A DNA stretch of 64,000 nt, from positions 1 through 64,000 of the forward strand of contig JANBQC010000059.1 in NCBI GenBank assembly GCA_027576995.1, read 5' to 3'. This DNA is from Dimargaris cristalligena. Taxonomy: Eukaryota; Kickxellomycota; Dimargaritomycetes; Dimargaritales; Dimargaritaceae. Below the pieces are notes generated by a model, which was not told the DNA's origin, made no database searches, and was given only the letters and a program-made list of their open reading frames with translations. Both the position numbers and the translations under genes were made by a program. This document shows positions 46,844 through 57,759 of the stretch, piece by piece. How positions within the stretch are numbered: the first letter of the stretch is position 1; the number at the start of each line of letters is the position of its first letter.

Positions 46844-48715
46844 ATGGCCAACCATGCGAATGAGCGATTGAAGCCCATTATTCTGATACCTGACGGCAAT
46901 GTCGTGTACGCCAAACCCAAACGAACCTTTATAAGCCGGGTGGTAGGTTGACTAGATTTATAATATCTACACTCGTTATATATCGCCTTATAGTTCCGTA
47001 GGAGGAAATAGCGGGATTAGCCTGCATAAGGCCAATAGCCATGAACTGTTTGGTTTAATCGAGTTTGTTAGATTTAATTTGGTGTATTTGGGTATGCCCG
47101 CTGTATATTATATTGCATTTAATTTCCCGGCCATTAGCTCCCGAGCGGCAAGTGGGCCGGTATCGCCCTAATCGCCATTTTCGCATCGTTGCTCGTAGCA
47201 TTAATCGCCCAATGCTTGGTGATGACAGGCCAACTGGATCAAATCGATTTCACCTATTGGGCGCAAAAGAATAACCAAACCGAACATTTTAACAACTGGC
47301 GGCTTATCCAGAATTCTACACCGATTATCGTGTACAACGCCATCTTCATCGCCTCCCTGGTGTACCTGCTGGTGAGCTGGTGGGATACGGTAAGTGTACC
47401 TTCATCTCGTGGAAGGCCCCCTGTTACGGGGCCGCGTAATCCGAAGTGCTGGGAGGTGGGTCAGATGACCCACTCTACCCCCTTGCTCCGATGTCCTATC
47501 TCGTCCGAAATCTTGGCTTCTAATGGATACGGTAGTAAATAGGTTTGTTTACATCCATGTACGTGTACTGGCATCCCACGATTATTATCTTACATTCAAT
47601 ATTCACGCCCCACATCTCCACCCATTCTAGCTCGTCCACAAAAACATCTTCCAAGCGGGGTCCCTTATAATATTCAGCATCCTGACCATTGTGTTCGCAG
47701 TGATTCAATACTACCATTTGCCAACGGTAGGCCCCACTAACAGTTATTTGTCATCTATGAATCTCCGGCTCATACTTTACCATTCATTTTTATGATGGCC
47801 AATTAACACGTATATCTTGGAGCATCACTGTACCAAAGCCTATTACTCACCCTTAATGATTTTTCCTTTTTTTGCTAACCAACCATGCTCGATTTTTTAC
47901 TCTATCCTAATGCGGCGGCCGCTTAAACTATTACGCTTCTCCAGCTCACCGGATGGGAACTCAACTACATTGAAGACAACTACACCGAACTGTCCGTCAA
48001 GAATACCAAGGCGTTTGAGTATGTCCTTCTCGCCTTCTTGGCAGCGGGCACCTTGGTCATTATGGCTCTGGGGGTTTTCCTATATCGTGAATTCGCCTGG
48101 AGTTTCTACAAGAAGCTCGGGGCCGATGTCCAAATTCGCCGCCTCAACGTCAACTTCCTTATCATGGTGACCTTATTTAAGCTGGACGCTTTTTTCTTTG
48201 AAGTGTTCGCCATCCAAGTCCTCACCCTTTGGGTGGCCGACGGGCCCTATTATCCCTGGATCCGGGCGTTGCTGGCCTTCTTCTTTGAAATGGTGATTCT
48301 CACCGCGGGCTACCTGGGTCTGATCCGGGAACAGCGGCCCCTAATGCTCATATTCTTGGGGGGGCTGGTCTTGGGACTGGGGTACATTTTGTTCGAATTG
48401 GCGCTTGTGGCCAGGGGCATGAGTCGGGATGACCCAGTTTATACCTACTCCAGCGGCTACATTTTGTTCTACGTGTGCGTCAATGTGATCCTCATTGTCC
48501 TGTCGTTCGGCTACGGGTTACGTTGTTACCACGACTTTGGCCAGGGCCTGCTTGAAGCGCGGTCCCGGGCGTCCATGATTGGCGATCCCAACGAAAGTCA
48601 AATTATTACGGTGCGGGGCTCCCGAAACCGTCGGCCGAGGGGAGAGAAGGAGGTGGTTAGTGATAACAGTTCGCCAGAGCGATTTGTTCAGCCGATTCGG
48701 ATGGAAATTGATTAG
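46844..48715 (+). CDS. UPF0658 Golgi membrane protein (array member 3), four exons
   Basis: Exons: 46844-46942, 47138-47389, 47631-47726, 47945-48715, all joined in phase 0, giving 405 aa. The first intron is at the same pre-helix-1 position as in the other array members. The second splits VSWWDT|LVHKNIFQ and the third follows YYHLPT; neither exists in members 1 and 2. Family core: WSFYKKLGADVQIRRLNVNF, LFKLDAFFFEVFAIQVLTLW, C-terminal MEID. The first loop is about 35 residues and includes YWAQKNNQTEHFNNW. The tail is basic (RGSRNRRPRGEKE). It is more divergent than members 1 and 2 are from each other, so it probably split earlier. Confidence 0.87.
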
Positions 48716-49813
48716 CCCTACAGTTTACGTTGGCCATTGCCTATATTGATATCTCTCTCTCTAACTCTGGTCATTCAATTTTGCGGTTATTTTTTCGGAG
48801 AGATTCGTTTATATTGCAGTGGTTTTGTTTACTCCTATTTACAAATTCATCCTTTCGGGGCCCTGGCGAGTTACCTGCTGCATAACCATCCTTCCACTAG
48901 GGCTCTTCTAAGCCATTTATATTATTTTACTATTGCCTGGTCCTGGTCCTGGTCCTGGCATATTTCCCTTTGTTCTTCGCTATTTACTAGGCGACCACCC
49001 CTCCTGCCACCTACAGAGGAACTTTCGCATTACCCATTCCTTTACAAACGCACCTCTCAGCCAACCCTTTATATAGTTCGTGTATATTGCCAACATACCC
49101 CCCTTTCTCTTTACTTGTAATAAAATGTGATTCATTGATTATCTATCAAATGGAAAGAGGTTCGAATATTGGGACTGGGAACATAATATATAATACAGTT
49201 GGTAGGCGTTGCTGTATACGTTGCTGCCTCTTTTACCAAAACCCCTATTGCCTGAATACGCGGCTAAGCTGCCATCCGATGTATTTATTGGTGCCGCAGT
49301 CAAGTTAGCCGATATATGGCAATGCGGGCCTATCAGCCGAAAACATCGGTAATCCACGGATGGGGGCGAGACTCGGATTCGCACTAACCGCCATGACAAT
49401 ACAAGGGCTCTGTGTATTCAAAGAAATCAGCCCAGCAAGTGGTGTGGTGCGGGGAATCGGGAATAGCCGGGCCGGCGTGAATAGTCTGTTTCCGCCCAAG
49501 TAACACATAGCTGGTCGAATTAAGTATGCCGAAACCCCCTTCTCCTCACTGTTGACCCCATTATCCAGCTTCAGTATTTAAAACTAGCTGATGGTGGCTC
49601 TCATCCCTTAATATATGGATATATTGAATATATATACATACATACAATCGTTTTCTATAATATGCTCCACATTTTCTGTTTTAAGCCAGTCTCATACCTT
49701 TAGTTAGCCCCTTGTCTGTACCCACGTTTTATTTTGCTCTTATTATTGCACCCTTCCCTCAGTTTATTTAACCCCACTTTTCACGTCTCAATAACGAATT
49801 GCAAGAACTTACC
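48716..49813. other. Intergenic, array 3' flank and HEM13 promoter
   Basis: No gene seen. Contains a hexamer repeat at 48936-48958. The last 150 bp are CT-rich ahead of HEM13. Confidence 0.55.
48936..48958. repeat. (CCTGGT)n hexamer repeat
   Basis: Nearly four direct copies of CCTGGT in non-coding DNA. Confidence 0.8.
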
Positions 49814-51633
49814 ATGTCGCTGATCCGTGCCCTCCCCCGTCGGGCCCCGCAGGCTCTGTTGCGTACCCCGTAGGTTATCCCATGCAAAACTATACTAAAG
49901 CGGGTTGGTCCATGAATATACTTCCCCGAGGGATTGGCTGTCAGACTGCGAGTACATTTGCTAGCCGGCCGGATGGGGATTAGGGACCTGGGGTTAAATT
50001 GGCGGGCTTCGTTAGAAATCCACCCGTATAGGCTACTAATCCACTCATTACCGCCACGCTTGCTTTTCCATTGGGCCAATTGTTTAGATTTTCTCGAACC
50101 GCATCGGCTACCCAGAAGGGTTGCGCCGCCGGCGTCCGCGGTTATGCAACCTCTGGCCCGGGGGCCACCGCCGCCGCTTCTTACAAACCCGCTCTTTACA
50201 CCCTAGCTGCGCTCGGTATTGGTGGGGGTGCTTATTACTACACTCAGGTAAAGTGCCTTGGATTTCTAGGCAGTTTGGCAACAGCGGGATACAGGGCTAG
50301 AATACGACGGTCAGATTTATATATATATATATATATATATATTTGACTCTGATCAAAGCTGGTTTTCAATAATCTAATTCGGATTTAAAACCTGCCCCCT
50401 TTGCATATCCCTACCCCATTTCAAGGCTGCGTCGCCTCAACTCGCCAAGGCCAAGGAATCCAGTACTGGCAGTAAGCCTGCCCATAAAGTATGTAGTACC
50501 ACCTCGTGTTAACAATCAATTGATAAAATCTATTCTAGATTGGTGTTTACGCTGACATAACATCACCCGGTTCCTAAGAAATGATCTAACCATTAATGCT
50601 TTCCACTTTTCCTGTGTATTGCTTTACCGCCTTTTTTTTAAACAAATGGTACCAGTCGGTTGTTTCAGAGGAAGTCCAGGGTAACCGTAAACTGCACCAC
50701 CGGATGGAGCAGTTCATTCTGGAGCTCCAGAAGGAAATCACCACTGAAATCTCCCGAATTGACGGAAAGCCCTTCTTCGCCGACCACTGGACCCGGCCCG
50801 AGGGGGGGTACGGTATCTCCTGCGTCTTGCAGGACGGCAATGTGTTCGAAAAGGCGGGAGTCAATGTCTCAGTTATCGACGGCCAGCTCTCCCGGGCCGC
50901 CGTGGCCCAAATGAAGGCCCGCAACAAGGATATCGTTGGTGACTCCGACGTGCCCTTTTGCGTAGCGGGTATTTCCATTGTGATGCACCCCAAAAACCCC
51001 ATGGCCCCGACGGTACACTTAAATTACCGCTACTTCGAAATCGAAAACCCCGCCGATCCGACGAAGCCCCAGATGGCCTGGTTCGGGGGCGGCTGTGACT
51101 TGACCCCCAGCTACCTATTCAACGAAGACGCCGAGCATTTCCACGCTACGATCAAGGCGGCGTGTGACCAGCACGACCCGAAATACTATCCGCAATTCAA
51201 GGAATGGTGCGACCGCTACTTCTACCTGCCGCACCGTGGGGAAGCCCGTGGCATTGGCGGTATTTTCTTTGACGATTTGGACGACCGGGATCCCGAAGCT
51301 ATTTTTGCGTTTGTGCGGTCGTGCGGTAAGGCGTTTCTGCCCTCGTACGTGCCCATTATCGAAAAACGCAAGGACCTGCCGTTCACGGAGGCCCAGAAAC
51401 AGTGGCAGCAGCTGCGCCGGGGCCGGTACGTCGAGTTTAACTTGATCCACGACCGGGGAACGAAATTCGGATTGTTCACTCCCGGAGCCCGCATCGAAAG
51501 TATTCTCATGTCGCTGCCCCTAACCGCCCGTTGGGAATACTGCCACCTGCCTGAGCCGGGCTCGGAAGAGGCTCGTCTGGTTGAAGTCCTGGAGGCCCCC
51601 CGGGCATGGGCCAAATCCACCCCTTCGGCTTAA
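49814..51633 (+). CDS. HEM13: Oxygen-dependent coproporphyrinogen III oxidase, mitochondrial form
   Basis: Sixth heme enzyme: oxidative decarboxylation of coproporphyrinogen III to protoporphyrinogen IX. Proposed exons: 49814-49869, 50088-50247, 50426-50471, 50669-51633, giving 408 aa. The catalytic body is unmistakable: [106 protein letters not shown]. The N terminus [19 protein letters not shown] and the following Arg/Ser/Ala segment look like a mitochondrial presequence. A hydrophobic stretch [17 protein letters not shown] resembles that of animal CPOX; yeast Hem13 is cytosolic and lacks both. The third exon could instead end at 50492 (AAA|GTATGT), but only the GTAAGC donor after 50471 keeps the frame into exon 4. 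A TA run lies in intron 2. Confidence 0.93.
50317..50342. repeat. (TA)n microsatellite in HEM13 intron 2
   Basis: Uninterrupted TA dinucleotides between exons 50088-50247 and 50426-50471. Confidence 0.9.
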
Positions 51634-52626
51634 AATCTTTACACGTGAGAATGACCCTTTCCTTTTCTTCTCGTTCCAAAATCACGATGGCATGGGAAGA
51701 AATATCTTCCCCATTGTTATTATGTCAATTCATACATACAATACACTCTACTGGCGGGTTACCCATATCCATTATGCCATTTTTATGTCTTTCTTAACGA
51801 TTTTGCCTCTGATGTATAGTTGATACTTGCGATACTAGGACCGAGTTAAAACTCCTGCCGCGACATGTCATTTACACTATACTACCCCGAAACAAAATAA
51901 ATGGGCGATTATAATCAGTGCGACCCCACTCTAGATAGCTGACTACGGCAAGGGGGAGGAGAGAGTCTTGTGAAACCAGGGCGCCTATCCTCGTTTCTCC
52001 CGGTGTATCATTTGACTTTAACAAGGGATATATATCAGCGGTATGCAGATCGGGCTGTTCCCTCGAGCTATCTGAATTATTCCAGAGCTTAAGCGGCACT
52101 TGGGAATGGCTTGGGGGGAGTGTTTTGGTATTATCTCCATTATGGTGTAGAAATGGGGCTTGTTCGCCACATTGGTTCGAATAATCAAGCGAGGGATGGG
52201 GGTGTTTTCAGCGGGGTGTGTACGACGACACACACCGCCCTTAGCTCCATTGGGCCTTGGGCCAGGTGACGTTGGACTCCCTCCCCTTGTTCTTTTATGC
52301 ATCCCTTCACCATGCCAAGGTTGGGTTTACCCGATGGGGAAAGAGAGAAAAGGGGAAATTTGGCTAATTATTGGCTGATAAAAGCCAGCCCGGCGACCTG
52401 GGACTTCTTTGGCTGTGAATTGCCTGAGTCTGGGCTTCTTCTCGCCTTACCTTATTGACTACCGAATTGCACTTTCGTCAGCTACGATACCTTCCGTAAA
52501 CACTCATTGTCCTCTACTTGGGTCTCGAGTAACTGTGTAGTTTCTTATCATTAGTAAGAATCTCTAGCTAGTTTATACATACATATCCATTTCTACCTAA
52601 TTCCGGCCGTCCCCGACCAACCAAGC
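51634..52626. other. Intergenic, NTE1 promoter
   Basis: No gene seen in this 1-kb spacer. The last 150 bp are CT/AT-rich leader sequence. Confidence 0.55.
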
Positions 52627-55600
52627 ATGGACTCGGCCACGACCGCCACCGCTTTTACGGAGGAGTGGTCTACATTCCACCCGGGCGTACTGCTGCAGCC
52701 CTTCTACGTTGTGGCCTCGCTCTTCTACGCCACCCTCAATTTCACGACCGTCCTCGTCTACCGTATCCTAGCCTGGCTCACCATCGCCCTCCCCACCCTC
52801 ATTTACAGCATTCTCAGCCGGACCATTACCTTCACCTTCCACTTCAAAACCCTTCTTCTCGGCATCGGTATCCTCTGTGCCGCCGGCTATTGGCTCGTGC
52901 GCTACCGCCTCCTGACGGTGTATTCCCGCCTGCCGAAACCCACCACCGCCCAACACCGCGCCAACGAAGCGTTTGACCTGCAACCCGATGCCTTCCTCGA
53001 TGACGACTTGGCCGACGGCGACGACGGGGTGAGTCCGAAGCCGGGTGGGTTTCCCCAAGATTTTTTAAGCGTGTTCCTGTCGTCCATTCAAATTTTCGGG
53101 TATCTGGAACAGCCGGTGTTCCACGAAATTACCCGGCATTTACAGACCCGCCGTCTGCTGGCCGGCGAAACGATGTTCCAGGACGAACAGCAGGACCGGA
53201 GCTTTTATATCGTCATTGACGGCTCGGTGCAGGTGTATCTGAAACCGGAACCCTCCCGCCGGGGACCGGCGGCGGATCTAGTCGGACGGAACTATTCGTC
53301 TACCACGGCTTCCGATCGTCAGCACCGTCCCCACCACAACCATCGCCGGGGTAGTGACAGACCCCGTAGCTCCCGTCGCTCCGCCCATGGCCAGTCGGTC
53401 GATGCTGGCATTATGCAACCAACCAGGTCCGACCTGGACTTTTCCCCTACTCCAACCCCCGCCCGAAACCAAGCCGGCCATTCAGGGGCATCCTCCCCCG
53501 AGTTGGTGGATCCCCCACTGCCCCCCGGATCGTCCACTTCGGTGGATGACAATGACCCACGTGGTTGGAAAGGTATCAGCGGAGGCGAGGACGACAGTGA
53601 CTGCAGTGCCGTGTCCAGTGATTGGGATTCGAGCGATGATCACGGCGAAGCCGAAGTCGACCCGTTTGAAGGCCTTCAACTATTAACCGAAGTCAAGGCC
53701 GGTCAAATCCTGTCGAGTCTGTTTACGATTCTATCGTTGCTCACCGACAATGTTCCCTTACGTTATCACCGCAAATGCCCCAATTCCTGCCCCGCCGCAA
53801 ACCAGCCGCCCCATCCACCGGCTTCCGGTGATGACCACCCCCCCTCTCCGGAGGTCGCCTCCTCATCGACGACCCTCTTCCACTGCCATCGCCATGTGCG
53901 ACCCCGCGCTGACCAGGATCGGGCTTTCCACCCGGATGTGGTAGCCCGGGCATCCGAGGACACCACCCTCGCCGTCATTCCCGTGGAGGCCTTCCACAAA
54001 CTCAACAAGAAATTCCCCAACGCCTCGGCCCACATTACCCAAGTAATTCTCACCCGGCTCCAACGGGCCACCCTGATGATTATCGGGCATTACCTAGGCG
54101 CCCACCGCGAACTGGACGACTTGGACCGGGCGGTTATGCAACTCAGCCATTATCCCGTCCCACCACCGCTCACGGAAGCCCTGTCGCTCCCTCATTTGCG
54201 GGCCCATTTCTTACAGGCGAAGCTGTCGTCCGACCTAATTCCGGGCGATACGTTTGCCCGGAATAGTAAAGTGTCCCCCCACGTGCGCCGCGCCGCCCCG
54301 CCCCACCTGCGGCAGCGACCGGGCCGGGGAAGCCATTTCTTGGCCCCTGAAGACGGAAATGATTCGCTAGCAATGGATCTGGATACCCAGGTGGCGGCCG
54401 CCAATCTCCGGTTCATGCCCGACCAGGCCGGTTTGTCCGGTCTGTTTACTCCGACCACCACCACCGTACGCGCCGAAAAGGGGGAATTTCCCTTCCGTTC
54501 AAACGATGGATCCCCATTCGCCGAACCTTTAAATCCCGCTCCGAAGAGCAGCGGTAGCCAGCGCCATCGCGGAAACAGCAAAGCCCAAGCCCAAGCAGAC
54601 GACCATGATCACGGCAACCAAAGCGCCGCCGCCGATGAAGAGTGCCCGGTTTTTCTGCAACCGGAGAATTTCGGAGGGAACGGTGATTTTACGGCCGTCC
54701 GGGATATGGTGTTTGAATGCATCTGCTTCAATCTGGGGTTGCCCTTTGTTCGCCCGCGCTCCAGTGACTCTGTCTCGATGAAATCGAACCCCAGTACTCC
54801 GCGCAGCCGGATGACGTCGCCCTTAGCGGCCACGACGCCGGCCGGCGCCACCACTACTATGCCGCGGAGCCAGCCCCGCCGCCTATTCGCCGATGTACCG
54901 GCGAGTCTCGGTGGTGGTGGTGGTGGTAGTAGCAGTAGTGGCTACGAACCGATGGGTGGCTTGCATTCCTCGTCGCTTCTCGATGACCTCGACACCGCCT
55001 CGATTCACACTAATGTCAGTTCCGTGCATTCGTTCATGCCCTCGCCCAGCGTGGATATAGATAACGATGTGGAACTCATGTACCTGCCGCGGGGGTCACA
55101 CCTAATTAAGCGAAACGAGCATCCACCTGGCCTGTTCTTCGTCATTGATGGGATTTTGTACGCCCATCGCGATGCCCTGGCTTCATCTCCCTCGAAAACT
55201 ACCGGAACCGGCCGAGCCAACGCTCGCCACCGGGTGCCAAGCGATACCAGTCAGCGAACCCCGTGGGTCTCCACCACTCCCGCTACCTCGGACTGGCCCC
55301 ATTCTTCGGTAGGGAATGGCAATTGGGCGTCCGCCAACCGAACTACCGGTGCCCTTTCGTCCGGAAGACTGCGTAAGTCCTCCGGACCTGGCTCAGCTGA
55401 TCCACCGGCGTTGTTCTTCATTAAGCCCGGTGGTCTGGCCGGTTACTTAGGCGCCATAAGTGACTACCCGTCCATTGTGCACATCAGCGCCTTCACCGAT
55501 ACGGTGGTGGGGTTCCTGCCCAAAAAGGCCCTGGACCGCATGCTGGACCGCTACCCGATTGTCTTGCTGACGCTAGCCAAACGTCTGGTATCCCGCCTGT

Positions 55601-57759
55601 CCCCCCTGGTCCTCTACGTCGATTATGCGATCGAATGGGGCCAGGCCAACCCGGGCCAGATTGTGTACCGGGAGGGGGTCCCGGCTGATTCGGTCCACGC
55701 CGTCCTCAACGGTCGCCTGCGGGCCATCCACAACAAACCGAAACCCGACTCCGGTTTTGATATCCTGGCGGAGTTTGGGCAGGGCCAAAGCATCGGCGAA
55801 TTGGAGGTATTGGCCGACCTCCCCCGTCGGTTCACCCTCCACGCTATCCGGGCCACGGAATACGTGCGTCTGCCGAAGACCCTGTTCAATGCGCTGGCTT
55901 CGCGGCACCCGGAAATTACGTTCCAGATTTCGCGGATGCTGGCGCTACGCACGAACCAAGTGGTCCAGAATCAGTGGAGCCGACCGGGCCTTCTGTCGTC
56001 ACCCGCCCCATTATCATCAACGACGACATCCACCATCAATTTCGACCGCTCCCCCATGTTGACGATGGGTAAGAATAATATGAACCTCAAAACCATCGGC
56101 ATCCTGCCGATCCACCGGACCGTACCCGTGACCGAATTCGCCATGCACCTCCGGGATGCTCTATTAAACATCGGTACCTCCACGGCCCTGCTCAACAACA
56201 CCACGGTGGGTACCGTCCTGGGTCGCCGGGCGTTCAGCCGCATGGGTAAACTCAAGTTTATGTCATGGCTCGCTGAACAGGAGCAAAAGTACCAACTGGT
56301 GCTTTACGTCGCCGACGGTGGAGTCCGGTCCAGCTGGACCCAACAGTGCATCCGCCAGGCCGACTGTATTCTGCTGGTCGGGCTCGGGGAAGGGGATCCG
56401 TCCATCGGGGATTACGAGCGCCTCCTGGTGAGTATGAAAACGACGGCGCGGAAGGAACTGGTACTGCTCCACGAGAAGCGGTATTGCGCCAAGGGGACCA
56501 CGCAGCGGTGGTTGAAAAATCGGTTGTGGATCCATGCCCACCACCACGTGCAAATGCCGCAATTGTCGAGTCCGGCCCACTTTATGCAGGCCCACATCCG
56601 GGCCATGGCGGGGGGGACCGGTGGCTTAGGAGGGATGCTCACCGCGGCGACCATCGTCGGCGGCGGCCCGAATTACCCGTTCTACCCCGGCGGCGTGGAC
56701 CTGAAATCGGCGCTCATTACCATCAAAGGCCGCTTCAAGAAATATTACTCGCGGTTTATCCCCGAAACGCCGCCCACCCCGAGTGCGTACCTCGGTCACC
56801 GGAGCGATTTTTCCCGCCTGGCCCGACGCCTGTGTGGCCAGTCCGTCGGTCTCGTCCTCGGTGGGGGCGGGGCGCGCGGGATTGCTCATATTGGGGTGAT
56901 CCGGGCTATTGAAGAGGCGGGCATCCCCATCGATATGGTCGGCGGTACGTCCATCGGGGCGTTCGTGGCGGGCCTTTACGCCCGCGACTCCGACACGTGG
57001 GCGATTCTCGGCTGGGCCCGAATGTTTTCCGCGCGCATGGGCAGTATCTGGCGGCAGATTCTGGACGTGACCTATCCGGTGACTTCCTACGTCACGGGCC
57101 ACGAATTCAATCGCAGTATCTGGAAAGTGTTCGGCGACCACCAAATCGAGGATCTGTGGCTCCCGTATTTTTGTATCACAGCCAACATCACGTTCAGTCG
57201 CGAGGAAGTCCACCAAACGGGCTATCTGTGGCGTTACGTCCGGGCGTCCATGTCGCTGTCGGGGTTCCTCCCCCCGTTGTGCGATAACGGCAACATGTTG
57301 TTGGACGGCGGGTACTTGGACAATTTACCCGTGCAGGTGATGCAGTCCCTCGGGGCGCGGACCATTTTTGCAGTGGATGTGGCGGCCGACGACGACACCT
57401 CACCTTTGGAATTCGGGGACGCCGTGTCGGGCTGGCGCATCCTCATCAACCGCTGGAACCCGTTCGTGCGGACCAAAATTCCCAACTTAGCGGAAATTCA
57501 GTCAAGACTCGCGTACGTGTCCAGCGTAAAGCTGCTCGAGGCGGCCAAGGCTACCCCTGGGTGCATTTACGTCAAACCGCCTGTGCAACCGTTCGGGGTG
57601 TTGCAGTTTGGCAGTTTCGAAGAGATTCTGCAAGTGGGTTATTTGTACGGGAAGGAATGTGTGAAGGAGTGGGAGCGGAGTGGGCTGCTGGACCAGTGGC
57701 AAAGGATGGCCCAGCCCAAGGCTGTCCGGAGTAGACATGTCCGGCGAAACTCCCTTTGA
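52627..57759 (+). CDS. NTE1: Lysophospholipase NTE1 (neuropathy target esterase homologue)
   Basis: ER-membrane serine hydrolase that deacylates phosphatidylcholine to glycerophosphocholine. A single 5.1-kb exon encodes 1710 aa, close to yeast Nte1. Order: two or three N-terminal membrane helices (about 20-95); a first cyclic-nucleotide-binding-like domain (starting at about 140) split by a long Ser/Asp/Pro-rich insertion; a linker with a Gly/Ser run; a second such domain (YLPRGSHLIKRNEHPPGLFF); a third (GQIVYREGVPADSVHAVLNG); and the C-terminal patatin domain. The oxyanion motif GGGGARG is at 1412-1418, the nucleophile elbow GGTSIGAF has Ser1442, and the dyad Asp1560 lies in DGGYLDNLPVQ. All catalytic elements are intact. 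The lack of introns contrasts with most neighbours. Confidence 0.97.
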   Translation: MDSATTATAFTEEWSTFHPGVLLQPFYVVASLFYATLNFTTVLVYRILAWLTIALPTLIYSILSRTITFTFHFKTLLLGIGILCAAGYWLVRYRLLTVYSRLPKPTTAQHRANEAFDLQPDAFLDDDLADGDDGVSPKPGGFPQDFLSVFLSSIQIFGYLEQPVFHEITRHLQTRRLLAGETMFQDEQQDRSFYIVIDGSVQVYLKPEPSRRGPAADLVGRNYSSTTASDRQHRPHHNHRRGSDRPRSSRRSAHGQSVDAGIMQPTRSDLDFSPTPTPARNQAGHSGASSPELVDPPLPPGSSTSVDDNDPRGWKGISGGEDDSDCSAVSSDWDSSDDHGEAEVDPFEGLQLLTEVKAGQILSSLFTILSLLTDNVPLRYHRKCPNSCPAANQPPHPPASGDDHPPSPEVASSSTTLFHCHRHVRPRADQDRAFHPDVVARASEDTTLAVIPVEAFHKLNKKFPNASAHITQVILTRLQRATLMIIGHYLGAHRELDDLDRAVMQLSHYPVPPPLTEALSLPHLRAHFLQAKLSSDLIPGDTFARNSKVSPHVRRAAPPHLRQRPGRGSHFLAPEDGNDSLAMDLDTQVAAANLRFMPDQAGLSGLFTPTTTTVRAEKGEFPFRSNDGSPFAEPLNPAPKSSGSQRHRGNSKAQAQADDHDHGNQSAAADEECPVFLQPENFGGNGDFTAVRDMVFECICFNLGLPFVRPRSSDSVSMKSNPSTPRSRMTSPLAATTPAGATTTMPRSQPRRLFADVPASLGGGGGGSSSSGYEPMGGLHSSSLLDDLDTASIHTNVSSVHSFMPSPSVDIDNDVELMYLPRGSHLIKRNEHPPGLFFVIDGILYAHRDALASSPSKTTGTGRANARHRVPSDTSQRTPWVSTTPATSDWPHSSVGNGNWASANRTTGALSSGRLRKSSGPGSADPPALFFIKPGGLAGYLGAISDYPSIVHISAFTDTVVGFLPKKALDRMLDRYPIVLLTLAKRLVSRLSPLVLYVDYAIEWGQANPGQIVYREGVPADSVHAVLNGRLRAIHNKPKPDSGFDILAEFGQGQSIGELEVLADLPRRFTLHAIRATEYVRLPKTLFNALASRHPEITFQISRMLALRTNQVVQNQWSRPGLLSSPAPLSSTTTSTINFDRSPMLTMGKNNMNLKTIGILPIHRTVPVTEFAMHLRDALLNIGTSTALLNNTTVGTVLGRRAFSRMGKLKFMSWLAEQEQKYQLVLYVADGGVRSSWTQQCIRQADCILLVGLGEGDPSIGDYERLLVSMKTTARKELVLLHEKRYCAKGTTQRWLKNRLWIHAHHHVQMPQLSSPAHFMQAHIRAMAGGTGGLGGMLTAATIVGGGPNYPFYPGGVDLKSALITIKGRFKKYYSRFIPETPPTPSAYLGHRSDFSRLARRLCGQSVGLVLGGGGARGIAHIGVIRAIEEAGIPIDMVGGTSIGAFVAGLYARDSDTWAILGWARMFSARMGSIWRQILDVTYPVTSYVTGHEFNRSIWKVFGDHQIEDLWLPYFCITANITFSREEVHQTGYLWRYVRASMSLSGFLPPLCDNGNMLLDGGYLDNLPVQVMQSLGARTIFAVDVAADDDTSPLEFGDAVSGWRILINRWNPFVRTKIPNLAEIQSRLAYVSSVKLLEAAKATPGCIYVKPPVQPFGVLQFGSFEEILQVGYLYGKECVKEWERSGLLDQWQRMAQPKAVRSRHVRRNSL
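54910..54940 (+). repeat. Coding (GGT)n run in NTE1
   Basis: GGT codons followed by AGT/AGC codons encode a Gly/Ser run in the linker before the second nucleotide-binding-like domain. Confidence 0.8.

Noticed and set aside
49321..49400. A tRNA-like stretch on the minus strand (GCGAATCCGAGTCTCGCC)
   Set aside because: Resembles part of a T arm, but no D arm, anticodon stem or acceptor stem can be folded around it.
10419..51633. A heme-biosynthesis gene cluster
   Set aside because: HEM12 and HEM13 are consecutive enzymes but lie about 38 kb apart, on opposite strands, with unrelated genes between.
56626..57216. 196-codon minus-strand open frame
   Set aside because: Antisense shadow of the NTE1 patatin domain.
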